From: Anaeramoeba flamelloides
Lineage: Eukaryota; Metamonada; Anaeramoebidae
Direction of reading: 5' to 3'
DNA length: 64,000 nucleotides
Assembly (NCBI GenBank): GCA_027625915.1
Contig: JANTQA010000021.1
Location: forward strand, 1 to 64,000
Shown here: piece after piece, positions 1 to 9,766 of the stretch
Layout of the letters: every line of letters starts with the position of its first letter
How positions within the stretch are numbered: the stretch's first letter is position 1
Made by a program: the position numbers and the translations under genes
Notes under the pieces: generated by a model
Database searches by the model: none
What the model was told of the DNA's origin: nothing
What the model saw: only the letters and a program-made list of their open reading frames with translations

Positions 1-470
1 ATACTTATTTTACTCTTTTTTGATTTATTAATTTCAATAAACATTCAAAAATTTATAGAGATCTTTAAAAGTTTTGTAATTTGTGTTTGTATTTCCAAGT
101 AAATATTAATTTTTTCTTTTATAACTTTTTTTTTTTAGAAGAATTTTTGCAAATTTGCAAATAGAAGGTCTTGTAAAAATAATTTTTAATAATATCGATT
201 CTCTTTTAAGTTCTAAATATATTAAATAGTGATGTAAACTTCTCTCTTTTTCCTTTTTCAATATTTTTTAAAAATAATTCACTCTCTTCTTCTCTTTCTC
301 TTTTTCAATAAAATTAAAATTGAAAAATATAAAAAATAGATCAGTAAAAATTTTTATTTTGATTTTTTTTTGATTAAAATTTAAAAAGAATGTACTTTAA
401 AAAAAAAAAAATTGACATTTTTAATTTTGTATACAAATTCTTTTTTCTTTTGAACCAATAAATATGGTTC
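1..470. other. A+T-rich stretch without recognised gene
   Basis: This stretch is A+T-rich with poly-T and poly-A runs. I see no open frame longer than background, no repeat shared with the rest of the window and no structured RNA signal until the base composition changes near position 470. Confidence 0.5.
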
Positions 471-477
471 CCCCTTC

Positions 478-712
478 ATTTCTAAGTTTTTGATCAAAAA
501 GAATCCTCTGTAATGTATCTTCTGTGGGCTGAGTGGATCATCTCCATTTGAGAACTTTTGAATCGTTCAATATTTTTTATCTGATCTTTGGATCAAAAGA
601 GCAGGAGTTCATGTCGGAAAAACGAACAAGTCTCATCTGGAATGACCTTAATTCTAGTAACGGAACTCCAGGTATTTGGACTACAAGGATCTTTGATCAA
701 ATTTAGACCTGG
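478..712 (+). ncRNA. Candidate structured RNA, possibly SRP (7SL) RNA
   Basis: This block is visibly richer in G+C than anything around it and has no long open frame. It contains TGTAAT followed by GGGCTGAGTGGATC (about 512-540), which resembles the UGUAA loop and GGCUGAG segment of the SRP RNA Alu domain. Near 613-640 it contains ATGTCGGAAAAACGAACAAG, which resembles the GGAA-capped helix 8 that SRP54 binds. A GGAACTCCAG segment (about 660) could pair back to the 5' half. The order Alu-like, hairpin, helix-8-like, 3' strand is right for SRP RNA. An arm GATCAAAAAGAATCCT (about 492) can pair with AGGATCTTTGATC (about 687). The G-rich helix 3 typical of metazoan Alu domains is not obvious. The exact ends are unknown. 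It could instead be another structured RNA. Confidence 0.35.
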
Positions 713-762
713 GGGGGTCGCGCGCGTATACGAATAAATATGAATAAATAAAAATCCTCTCC

Positions 763-1869
763 TCAAATTATTGTTATTTGGTATTTTTCTTTTCCTTTTT
801 GGCTTCCCAATGCGGCAAAAAAATTTACTTTTTCAGGTAAATTTTCCCAACCTTCGAGTTCTTTTTCATTTAATTTGAATGAGATTTTTTTTTGGTCCAT
901 ATCAAGAAAAATTTCAAAAATGTCGTTTTTTTTAAAATTTATTTCTTTTGGGAATTTTTTTCCGATCCGTTTTCCGTTTTCGTTTTTGACTTTTTCGCTT
1001 TTGTTTTCCCTTCCATACCAATAACTTGAAAAATAATATGTTCCTTCCCAACTTCCGTTTTCGATTAATTTTTCCATATTTTTGGTTTTGATTACTCCTA
1101 ATACGATCCAGTTTACTTCATTTTTTGAATTTGGGAATTGGTCTATTTTTATTTTGATTTCGTGTTTTCCTCGAGAATATTTTTTTTTACCACAAATTAT
1201 TCCACCATCTGATTTTTGGTTCCATGCTGTTTTATTTTCATTTTTTAATTTTATTAGATTTTCCCAGTTCATTACCGGATCAAATTCTTCTTTTTCTCTC
1301 TGTATCACTTGTTTTCTCTGTTGTTCTCTTTTTCTTTCTTTTTCCCTCTCTTCTTTTTCAATCATTCCCTTTGATTCCTGAATTAATTTGATTGTTTTTT
1401 TATTTTTTTCCAATTTTGTCAGAATTTTTATTTGGCTTTTCGTTTCATTTATCTCTTCTTGTTTTGCTTCATTCTTGTTTATAATTTTAGTAAATTTTGT
1501 ATTTGATATTATTTCAACTTTCAATAATAAATTGAGATGATTTATTTTTGATTTTTGGATTTTTTGTATCAATAAATCTGATTGGTTTTCAATAAAATTT
1601 GAAAGCTTTTTGATTTCAATTTTGAATTTATTTTTCAATTCAAGTGATTTTTGTATTGTTTCATTGCCTTGGATTTCTGCCTTTTTGGATTTTATTTAAA
1701 ATTATTTTGATTTTTTGTGAAATTTCATTTGAATATTCATTTAATCCCAATATGGAATGATTATTTTTCCTACAAGTATCATAACAATCACCACAAATTA
1801 ATTCATTTTCATCTTTACAATATAGGAATAATTCTTTATTGTGTTTGTCGCATAAATTGGAATTGATTT
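763..1869 (-). CDS. B-box zinc finger, coiled-coil, SPRY protein (frame break near 1682)
   Basis: The main open frame (763-1638) encodes a lysine/glutamate-rich coiled coil followed by a SPRY (B30.2-like) domain of about 165 residues. The SPRY features are a GKHEIKIKI strand, an LDMDQKKISF strand and a C-terminal FFAALGSQKG segment. Upstream, in another frame (about 1695-1850), lies a B-box: CDKH, then YC, CGDC, and a later C and H, all correctly spaced. The two frames would join if the A-run antisense to 1682-1686 were one base shorter. This points to a homopolymer error or a recent inactivating indel. No in-frame ATG precedes the B-box. A stop lies just upstream and an AAAAAAG acceptor ends at 1870, so a short first exon has probably been missed. 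B-box/coiled-coil/SPRY (TRIM-like) proteins usually mediate protein interactions. The substrate is unknown. Confidence 0.6.
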
Positions 1870-2389
1870 CTTTTTTATTATATTTTTAGATATAAATATT
1901 AAATATTGAAAAATTTATAATAAATATTAGACAAAAATTAATAAAAAAATAGAGAAAAACATTGAATTAAAAAAAAATAATATTAAAAATATTAAATTTT
2001 CAATCAGGTATTATTTCCTACAAAATAAATTTGCATTGGAAATTCATAAATAATTTTTAATCCCTGATCTAACTTTTATTTAAATTTGAAATTTAAGTGA
2101 AAGCGTAATTTGTTTTAATAATCATATATTTCAAAAAAAAAGTTTTAATTTTTGGAATATATAGATATATTTATATTTATTGTTTTTAATTCTCGAAATT
2201 TGATTTCCAAAATAAATAATTATATATTTCTAGAATTACTGTGTTTAAATTTGAAATCAAATTAAAATTTATAATTTTATCAAAGTTTATATGTGTAAAA
2301 ATTTCGGAGGTTTTTAAAAACTTTAACAAATTTTGTTATTTTTTTAATTTTTCAAAATTAACAAAATTCGATTACAAATAACACAACAT
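1870..2389. other. Intergenic A+T-rich DNA
   Basis: I see no gene or recognised repeat here. The region may hold the missing first exon of the B-box/SPRY gene that lies on the minus strand, but no convincing candidate is visible. Confidence 0.4.
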
Positions 2390-3040
2390 ATGATCTTCAA
2401 GAGGAAGACCAATTTCATATTGAAATTACGATACCTAAAATTTGACCATCTAGCTGAAGAACTGAAAATGGGTGAAATCGAGAACATTGACCGGGAAAAC
2501 ATGAGGAAGACGAGATCAAGAAGTTACTCCAGAAAGTTCATATCAAAACAATACAAGACAAAGTGGACTTATCCCAAGGCAATGAAAACAGGATGCTGAA
2601 AAAATACAGTCAGTTCCACTTTTAAGACACAAACTTTCAACGAAATTTAAAACACAAAAAAAATCCCAAATTAAAGTACATTTTTGGGATTTTTTTTACA
2701 CAAATAATTTTACATTAATTTGATTTTTGTGCCTTAATTTGAGATTATTTTTGTGCCTTAAATTAAGTTGAAAGTTTGTGTCTTAAATTTGAAACTGACT
2801 GTACCCCAAAATCAACCAGACAATTTCACAGACAACTTCAACAGAAAAGAGCCTTATATAAACTGGAAATCATCATCGACTGTATCCAAATTGAAATCGT
2901 TATGTAATGGGTTGAATAGATACACATACAGATAGGAGAAAACGAGTAAAATCCAAAAATTGTCCATTCTGTAAAAAGAAAGTTGATGATATAGACCACT
3001 TCATATGGGAGTGTTTAAGATATGAGAAAACTCAAAAAAA
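2390..3040 (+). mobile_element. Fragment of a non-LTR (LINE) reverse transcriptase C-terminus, split by a MITE
   Basis: After the MITE at 2605-2803, one frame reads WKSSSTVSKLKSLCNGLNRY. Further on, another frame reads CPFCKKKVDDIDHFIWEC (about 2961-3014). A CxxC...H...C knuckle after a W...L..L motif is typical of the zf-RVT region at the end of LINE reverse transcriptases. The part before the MITE (2390-2599) is an open frame with less A+T-biased codons and many R and K residues, as expected of a transposon protein. The flanking coding pieces are in different frames, so this is a degenerate remnant. No 5' reverse transcriptase core is present. Confidence 0.55.
2605..2803. mobile_element. 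Palindromic TA-inserted MITE, copy 1
   Basis: The left end TACAGTCAGTTCCACTTTTA and the right end GAAACTGACTGTA form terminal inverted repeats. The interior continues the palindrome with AAATTTAAxxCACAAA-type arms, so nearly the whole 199 bp can fold back. It is flanked by AAAA on the left and CCCC on the right and interrupts the LINE remnant. The centre is in reverse orientation relative to the copy at 16374. Confidence 0.85.
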
Positions 3041-3140
3041 AAAACAATGATTAAAACATAATCATAAAAATCAAAAACTTTGACTTCAATATAATAGAGA
3101 TTTTGATGATAACGCATATTATCAAGAGATTAACAATTAA

Positions 3141-3240
3141 GTCGCAATGATATTAAAAGAATCGCGATTAGTCTTACTTTATCATAAAAACACATAAAAT
3201 CGTAAATTCTACATTATTGCAATAAAATAATTATCGCGAT
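3141..3240. repeat. Degenerate array of the palindromic 8-mer ATCGCGAT, array 1
   Basis: ATCGCGAT or one- to three-base variants begin at about 3141 (GTCGCAAT), 3161 (ATCGCGAT), 3181, 3199, 3216 (ATTGCAAT) and 3233 (ATCGCGAT). The spacing is 17-20 bp. Between the motifs the sequence is plain A/T. A similar and clearer array lies at 6808-6984. The role is unknown. Confidence 0.6.
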
Positions 3241-3529
3241 AAAATGAAAAATTCAATTTTTGAAATCACATTAAAAAAATCTCTTGAATTTTACAACGCT
3301 TTTCCCCTTTACAAAGCTTTTCACCTTTAAAAATGCTAGAAAGTGTTTACAAGAGTTGTGAATAGTCTTCAAGTGTTTGAAAGTTTTAAAAGACAGAAAA
3401 CTTTTGGAAAGAGAAAAATATTGTTTGTAGTGGAAAATTAATTTTTTTCAAACCATTTTTTTAATAATTACAAAATATAAAATCACAACCGAATTTTATG
3501 ATCATACTAATAAATACCCATTTCTACAA

Positions 3530-3869
3530 TACTGATGAATATAATATAAACTCTGTTTCAGTCAAAGGGGCCCAAGATTTTTTTCAAATATTAAATATTT
3601 AATATAAATGACCTTTGAAGAACAAATAAGAAATAAGTAGAATAATACAAATCAAAGAATAGTTGATATCCGCCTGAAATAAAACGAATAAATCAATAGA
3701 TTTTCTAAAAAAATTGAAAAAACCAAATTCTTAGGGTGCCCTATTGAGAAAAACAGCAATGTTCATTTTGATCTTCCTATTGAAGATCCAAATAAAATTT
3801 CACTAGAAATCAAAATTATTTCTCTACAATCATTTTTACAATATCAATAACCTTTGAATAACACATTTT
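3530..3869 (+). repeat. Dispersed repeat R6, left part
   Basis: This matches 49690-50030 on the same strand, including the shared words AGTAGAATAATACA, AATGTTCATTTTGATCTTC and TTGAAGATC. It also matches the reverse complement of 14500-14640 and, more weakly, 63410-63560. It continues at 4752 after the nested insertion (CCAAGTGACTATCGATCTTG). It has no coding capacity and the family is unknown. Confidence 0.65.
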
Positions 3870-4751
3870 TACAGTCAGTTCCACTTTTAAGGGCCGAGTC
3901 ATTACGGTGAAATTTTTTATTCTGAAATGGAAAAAAACTTTTTAGTAATTTTTATGAGGGCCTTACACCAATCAAAAACCAACCAACCTATGATGTACGA
4001 TCGGTCTCCAAAAATCAACAACCAAAAATGAGTACATTTTTAGAAAAAAGCGCCAAAGAGCGACACTCAATTTCCAATTAGAATGGTTAGAATATACAAT
4101 TTTGAAAACAACTATGTCCGTTTTGAAGTGTCGCTCTTTGGCGCTTTTTTGAGATCTCGGTGATTTTTTTTTTCAATTTTTTCATTTTTCAAATGAGTTA
4201 TTTTTATTGAAAGAATATTACATAATCCTTACTTGGTCAAATTTAGAGGGTTACAAAATAACCACAAATGAGACTAAGTCGAATAAAATTGATTGCGAAA
4301 TTCAAGAAAGCAATTTGTTTTAAATTAAAGAAATTTACTCATTTGAAAATAGAAAATGAGAAAATATGAATTTTTTTTTAAAAATTTTGATTTTTTGAAA
4401 TTGAGAACTCTTTTTCTTAGTTGAATTTTTTGTCAAAGAGATGCAATGGAATTTTTTTTTTATTATTTGAATTTTGTCAACCAAAAGAAGGGCTATTTCA
4501 CAATACCCTTTTTGGTCTCAGGTCACCCCTTGAGTGTGATGCATTTTCACGGTAAATGACTAGACCCTTAAGGCACAAACTTTCAACCAAATTTAAGGCA
4601 CACAAAAAATCTCAAATTAAGGTACAAAATTCAGATTCTAGTAAAATAGATTGTAAAAAAAAAAATTAAAAATTTTGTTCCTTAATTTGAGATTTTATGT
4701 GTGTCTTAAATTTGGTTGAAAGTTTGTGCTTGAAAATTGGAACTGGCTGTA
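3870..4751. mobile_element. Palindromic TA-inserted MITE, copy 2, split by a TTAA element
   Basis: The left 21 bp (3870-3890, TACAGTCAGTTCCACTTTTA plus A) and the right part (4568-4751) together make one ~200-bp copy of the palindromic MITE once 3891-4571 is removed. The outer flanks ACATTTTTA and TACCAAGTGACTA match the uninterrupted reverse-complement sequence around 14518, which has a single TA. The insertion therefore duplicated TA. Confidence 0.9.
3891..4567. mobile_element. 677-bp non-autonomous element with TTAA target duplication
   Basis: The element begins GGGCCGAGTCATTACGGTGA and ends with the reverse complement of GGGTCTAGTCATTTACCGTG, an imperfect terminal inverted repeat of about 22 bp. 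It is bounded by TTAA at 3887-3890 and again at 4568-4571. The surrounding MITE consensus has a single TTAA at this place, so the duplication is directly visible. TTAA duplication is the hallmark of piggyBac transposons, though the GGGYC ends are not the usual piggyBac CCY. The inside holds a second inverted repeat (AAGCGCCAAAGAGCGACACT at about 4049, its complement at about 4126). There is no transposase frame. Confidence 0.85.
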
Positions 4752-4805
4752 CCAAGTGACTATCGATCTTGCCATAAATTCAAAAAATTGCAAATGAATT
4801 AGGTG

Positions 4806-4994
4806 TTAGCAAAAAAGTGAAAATGTGAATAAATGTGAATAAATGATTTCAATTTTGGAATTTCCGAAATAAATTTTTTTTTCTAATGTCCATTCAAACC
4901 CTTTAAACACATGTAATTCACCCACCGCAACTGGGCCACCTTTGACTGGAAAATGGTTTAGATGTGTTTTTTTAAATGGATTTATTACCTTCAC
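4806..4994 (-). other. Short open frame of uncertain coding status
   Basis: A 62-codon frame contains HFPVKGGPVAVGELHVFKGF. Its codon use is less A+T-biased than random open frames in the window. I do not recognise a family. The first codon is not ATG, and no flanking exon is evident. It could be an exon of a decayed gene or chance. Confidence 0.2.
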
Positions 4995-5410
4995 AAGTTA
5001 AATAACCAAAAAGAATAAAGAGTAATTTTCCTTCTTATTGGTGATCGATTAAACAAAAACAAACCTCTAAGCTCTAGTTGTGTTTTCTGTCCAATACAAA
5101 GATACTCAAAGACAGAAAAAGAAGAAGAAGAAGAAAACAATTGTACAAAAAATCTTAATAATTGGTGATAATGTGGCTAGGTTGTTGTGAAAGCTTTTGA
5201 AAAGTTGTCCAACTAAATTCTTTTTCAAATTAATGGGCACAGAAAATTTCAAGAATTATTCATAATTGAATCAAATTAATTGTAGTATCATTCTAAAATA
5301 TAAGAAACTCTTTAAAACATAAAAAAAAACACTCAACTGGATATTTAAAACTCATTAAAACAAAACAATAAAAATTAAAATTAAATATTTTAAAAAATTG
5401 ATGTGCCCTT

Positions 5411-5650
5411 TTATTTGAAATGAGTAATCTCGTTTTGTAAATTGTAATGATTAAAAATTATAAAACCAATAAAAACCTTTGAACAAGATGAATTGGGAAA
5501 CTGTTCTTTACATTTTATTGATAACTCTTTACACGTAATACTTTTGTTCTTTAAAGTCTCATTTCCAATATAAAGCCTCAATTCATCCGGGTATTTTGTT
5601 GGAATTGTTTTTTTCAATATTTTCTTTTTTCTCTTTGTTCCAGAGATCAA
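5411..5650 (-). pseudogene. Possible transposase helix-turn-helix fragment
   Basis: The frame encodes KNKSITCKELSIKCKEQFP followed by SSCSKVFIG. This resembles the first helix-turn-helix of Tc1/mariner-type transposases, where a short charged segment is followed by a threonine and ELxxxL helix and a serine-rich second helix. It has no ATG start and no DDE domain nearby. The sequence GTGCCCTTTTRTTTGAAA occurs at about 5403 and again in direct orientation at about 5893. The call is weak, and a host gene remnant is equally possible. Confidence 0.22.
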
Positions 5651-6279
5651 TTCAATAATGGTCTTTTTTAATTCCTATATCTAACTCATTCGAAATCAAA
5701 ATTAAACTGTTTCCATTTTTATACTGTCAGATTATTTCCAAATTGGTTTCTTCTTATCTTCTTTTTTTTTATTTTCCAACTGTTCAATATCCATAAAATA
5801 AAATGAAAAAATAAATAATTAAAATGAAAATCTGACAATAAGTAATTATCATATTAACAATCAAATTCAATAGTATAGATGATTTGAGAGGTGTGCCCTT
5901 TTGTTTGAAAAAGAGTTTACTTTCAGCTTTAATAGAATAAACAAAATGTTTAAACACATTCTTTAAAGAACGAGTGAAAGGTTGGTTGTTTTAGAGGACT
6001 TTTTATTCTACATAATTTCAAACAGCACGATTGACTGAGTAGATATTTATTTGCCTTTCGTTATTATTGTTGTTGATCTAAAAGATCGATTGGTTTGTCA
6101 ATCAAACCGTAAGAAAATACAATAAAACTCTTTAATCTGATCCTTGATTGAATCAAGAATCTTTTTTGTTGTTTTTTCAAAGAATAACTTTTAATCACAA
6201 ATCTGTTTTTTGATCAAAAAAAATTTCTTTGTAAAAATATTGCTGAACAAGTCCAAAACACATCAACTAAATCCCATTC

Positions 6280-6480
6280 CAAAAATTTGGACACAACAAA
6301 AATTAAAAACAGGCAAAATAAAATCCAATGTATTATATTTTTACCAAACGTAATATAAAACCACATTTAAGTTACTGAGTATTATTTTTTAAATAAGTAA
6401 TCATTTTCATCCAAATAAAAGTAAAAAATATAAAACTCAAAAATCAAAATCAGTGTGTCCAAAATAAAATGAAACGAGCT
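6280..6480. repeat. Short inverted repeat pair TTTGGACACA
   Basis: TTTGGACACAACAAAAATTA near 6288 is roughly inverted by GTGTGTCCAAAATAAAATG near 6450, about 160 bp apart. It could be the remnant of a small foldback element. No target duplication is clear. Confidence 0.3.
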
Positions 6481-6807
6481 GAACAAAAAATTTTATTGGT
6501 AAACATGTTCAAATTTCAACAATATTTGTTGATCGATCAAATGATAAGATACCATCGAAAAATTGTATGTGATTTTCCAATTTAACAAACACAACATTAA
6601 CATTCGATCAACCATAGAAAAAAATTTTCAGATCAAACGAAACATATTATGTAACTGGAAAAAAAAGAAATGAAAACAAAACAAAAAAGACAAAAAATGA
6701 AATAGTTTGTAAAATCAAAATTATTCCCAAATTGAAAGTAAAGCGGAGTATTGCTATTCTTTCCACTGTTTAAACTGTGTACAAATTTTTGGAATTTAGT
6801 TTATTAT

Positions 6808-6984
6808 ATCGCGATTAAAAAGTAATCTCGATATTTCGGCATTTATCACGATTTTTAAATAATTATCGCGATTGTATAGAATATCGCGATTTGTCAGATT
6901 ACCGCGATAATATTGAATATTGTGATTTTCTAAAATATCGCGATTTGATTAAAATAATCGCAATTTTTGTAACTTTATCGTGAA
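6808..6984. repeat. Phased array of the palindromic 8-mer ATCGCGAT, array 2
   Basis: Ten units start at about 6808, 6825, 6845, 6865, 6883, 6901, 6919, 6937, 6957 and 6977, so the period is 17-20 bp. Four units are exact ATCGCGAT. The others are ATCTCGAT, ATCACGAT, ACCGCGAT, ATTGTGAT, ATCGCAAT and ATCGTGAA. Several of the changes are C-to-T or G-to-A at CpG. The spacer sequence is A/T-rich and not conserved, so it is not an ordinary minisatellite. A similar array is at 3141-3240. Confidence 0.8.
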
Positions 6985-7299
6985 TTAGTCATATATATGA
7001 TCAAATCCTCTCATATTCAAAGGGATACAGATGAATTATTGTCGAAAATGAATAGAAAAAAAATCGATGTTGTTAACATAGAATACTTTGAAACCAATAT
7101 AAATCAACAAGCTATTCAGAAAAATGAAGCACAAAACTAAATAACCCCTAATCGCCAACATAATCAAATTCATTTGAATCGAAAGACTTGAGGCTTTTCA
7201 TATTAATTATTTAAAATTTCAACATTATTTTATTTTTTATACTTTAAAACCTTTTCCAGATTTTCCTTTTTACTTTGTTGCAGTTCCTCCTCTTTTTGT

Positions 7300-7810
7300 T
7301 TTTTTTAGGTATTTGAGGGGGGGTATTATGTTGAAAAAATCATTATAAGAATTGATAAACTTGTTCATGATTAGATCTTAAACTAACTTGATATGATCAG
7401 ATCTTGAACAAATTGAACTGGTCTTTGATAACTGAAGAGAAATGAATCCAACTAATACAATTTGGAACCGAAATGAAGAGAATCAAATCGAACTTTCCGT
7501 ACAATATTCCAATGAGATCCTTGGACCGGGTTTTTGCTGTTAAGTTGGTACCTTGTACTGGTATTTTGCGAAAACAAGATTTGGGAAACTTGCAAAAAAA
7601 ATTAAAATTAAAAGATCAAAGAAACTCTGAAAGAAAATTTGGAAAATCAATTCTTATTCTTAAAAACTCTCGGCACCTAATAGATTAAAACCATCTGTAA
7701 AGTTCTTAATTATAACTCAATAAATTAACCTATTTCATTTGATCATATAGTTTTTTAAATATTTAGAACTCTTTATTAAAACAAGACACAACCCAGAATC
7801 TTTTGACCTA
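7300..7810 (+). repeat. Dispersed repeat R7 with a G-run, copy 1
   Basis: The segment aligns with 41520-41990 in order: a G-run near the start (7315), then AACTTGTTCATGATTAGA, CTTGATATGATCAGA, a TTTGGxxxGA block, ACAAGATTTGGGAAA, a TTTGATCATATAG region and TCTTTATTAAAAC. Divergence is high, so the repeat is old. The small open frame inside it (7473-7688) is not conserved in the other copy. Confidence 0.55.
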
Positions 7811-8160
7811 CAAAAAAAAAAAACAGCCACCAACCAATTTAACACTTGAGATTAAAAAATAAACTTTTAAATGGATTTTTTACTTTTTTTTATTATTTTT
7901 TTTACTCTCTTTCATTTTAATCTTTTCAATCTTTTTTTTGGGTCTTTTTTTAAAAATAAAATTTAATCTTTTCATTTTTTTAAAGAAAAGATATCCTATG
8001 AGCAAAAATCTTACTTAAATTACAACTAGGATTTTAAACACTCTATCAATTTGGGAGTTTCGGGGAGTGCTGTAGAATGCCGTCAAGTGTTTGGGTTTTT
8101 TTTTTTTTAATTTTAAAAGAATAGAGAAAAATCAATGTTTTTATTCAATTCTTTTTATTC

Positions 8161-8255
8161 CGAAAATCGATAAATTTTCGGCGGTTTTTTAAAATTTTTG
8201 AAATAAACCGAAATTTAAATAAATTTTCGGTTTATTTCTCAAATTTTCAAAAACC
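8161..8255. repeat. Two stacked hairpins
   Basis: CGAAAATCGATAAATTTTCG (8161-8180) is a self-complementary inverted repeat. It is followed by an inverted repeat with ~32-bp arms (8183-8216 against 8222-8255) centred on GAAATAAACCGAAAT and its complement. No direct repeat flanks the structure. It may be a small foldback element or a structured transcript. Confidence 0.55.
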
Positions 8256-9766
8256 TAACGGCAAACGGGTGGTAATTTGGTTGAATCACCTCTCTTCAAT
8301 AATAGAAACAATAAAATTTATTCGTTTTTTTTTTTTTCTTTTGTTTTTACAGTACTTGAATGATAATCTTTAAAAAATCTTTATTTTAATCTCAATCTTT
8401 TTTTTTTTTCAATTTAAATAAAGTTTCAAATACTCTTAATGAATGTGTCTATTTTAGACACTTTTTGAATTGGAAGTCACCAATTTAGTTCAATTCAAAA
8501 TTCGTTTTTATGCTTTTTTCAATGATTTGAACATGTTAATTTTGAAAAAAAACGAAAAGTTCATTTTCAAATTTTTCACAATGTAAAATTTTTAATAGTT
8601 CAAAATTTCAATTTTTGGGATTATCCTTTAACACATATCCGGCTATAATTAAAGTATGTTGTAGTTAGGCTTTTTACTAATACAAGTGATCACTTTTAAT
8701 TGATAAGATCAATTTTTAGTACTATTGAAAGAATAAATTTTAAAATTTATACACTTTTGAATTATAGAGAACTAAAATGATTTTCATTCAATTCGGAAAA
8801 AAATTTATTTTAGACTTCTCCTCCTTGTTAAGGTCCATAATCTACGAAAGATAAGTAATTTTTCAATTAGATTATTTTTAATTGTTTTTTTGGATGTTTT
8901 GATATTTCAACAATAAACCATAAAATTTATGGAAATATTTTTTTAGAGAGATTGAGATTGAGATTTGGATTGAGAAATAACAATTAAAAATTAAAAATTA
9001 AAAAGGAATCACTGTGAATACAATAGCATGTTTAACCCTTATTGAAATCTATGATTGAGAATATTTCATTCAGATAAACGAGAGACAAAAACGAAAAATT
9101 GGAAAACAAAGATTATTTTCAGAGTTAACTACAACAAAACAAACAATAATTGTTTTTTTTTCAATTTTTGTTATTTATTTTTTAATGCCAAAAGTTTTTT
9201 GAAAAATTGTCATTGTAATAATTTTAAGTTTCAAGATTGATTAAACTGAGAATTGAAAAGAAAGGTTTCTTTATTAAGTTTAGGAGTGCTAGATCTAATC
9301 TAAATTGAAATAATATAACCCAAAACATTAAAAAAAACAATTAAAAGTCATTTTCAAAAAGTGTTGAAATTAAAAGGAAGATTAGAATTTAAATTTCTTA
9401 AAACTAATTCTTTTTAAAGTTGTTTGAAAACTTTTTATAAAACACCTTTTACAAAACTTTTTGAGTTTACAGTTTGTGGAAAAGGTGTAATAAGTTGGGT
9501 GTTGAAAAAAATTTGTAAAAGGGATATTCAGATCAAGATCAAAAACACTAAAAAATGGGTGTTGGAATTGGACTTAAAGGGTTTTTCTTGGTTTGGTTAG
9601 TTTGGTTCACTTTTTCGTTGTTTTTTTTAAAATTTTTTTTAGTTATTTCAGTTCATTTTTCAAGGTAAAGAAATAAAAGAAAGAATTCGGGCAAAAAAAG
9701 AATTAAATAAAAAAATCATTTGTCAAAAAATAAAGAAAAATCGAAAAAAATAAAAAAATAAATTAC
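8256..9766. other. Region without recognised gene
   Basis: I see A+T-rich sequence with short homopolymers only. If the B-box exon at 9767-10079 is spliced, its downstream exon should lie here or further left on the minus strand, but I could not identify it. Confidence 0.4.

Noticed and set aside
6808-6984. CRISPR-like array
   Set aside because: The repeated unit is only 8 bp and degenerate with ~10-bp spacers, and the genome is eukaryotic. It is reported as a phased motif array instead.
7473-7688. 71-codon open frame with moderately informative residues
   Set aside because: It lies inside repeat R7 and is not conserved in the other copy at 41520.
9055-9240. 61-codon plus-strand open frame
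   Set aside because: Low-complexity K/N/F composition and no conservation signal. It lies where the B-box gene's next minus-strand exon might be expected but does not encode it.
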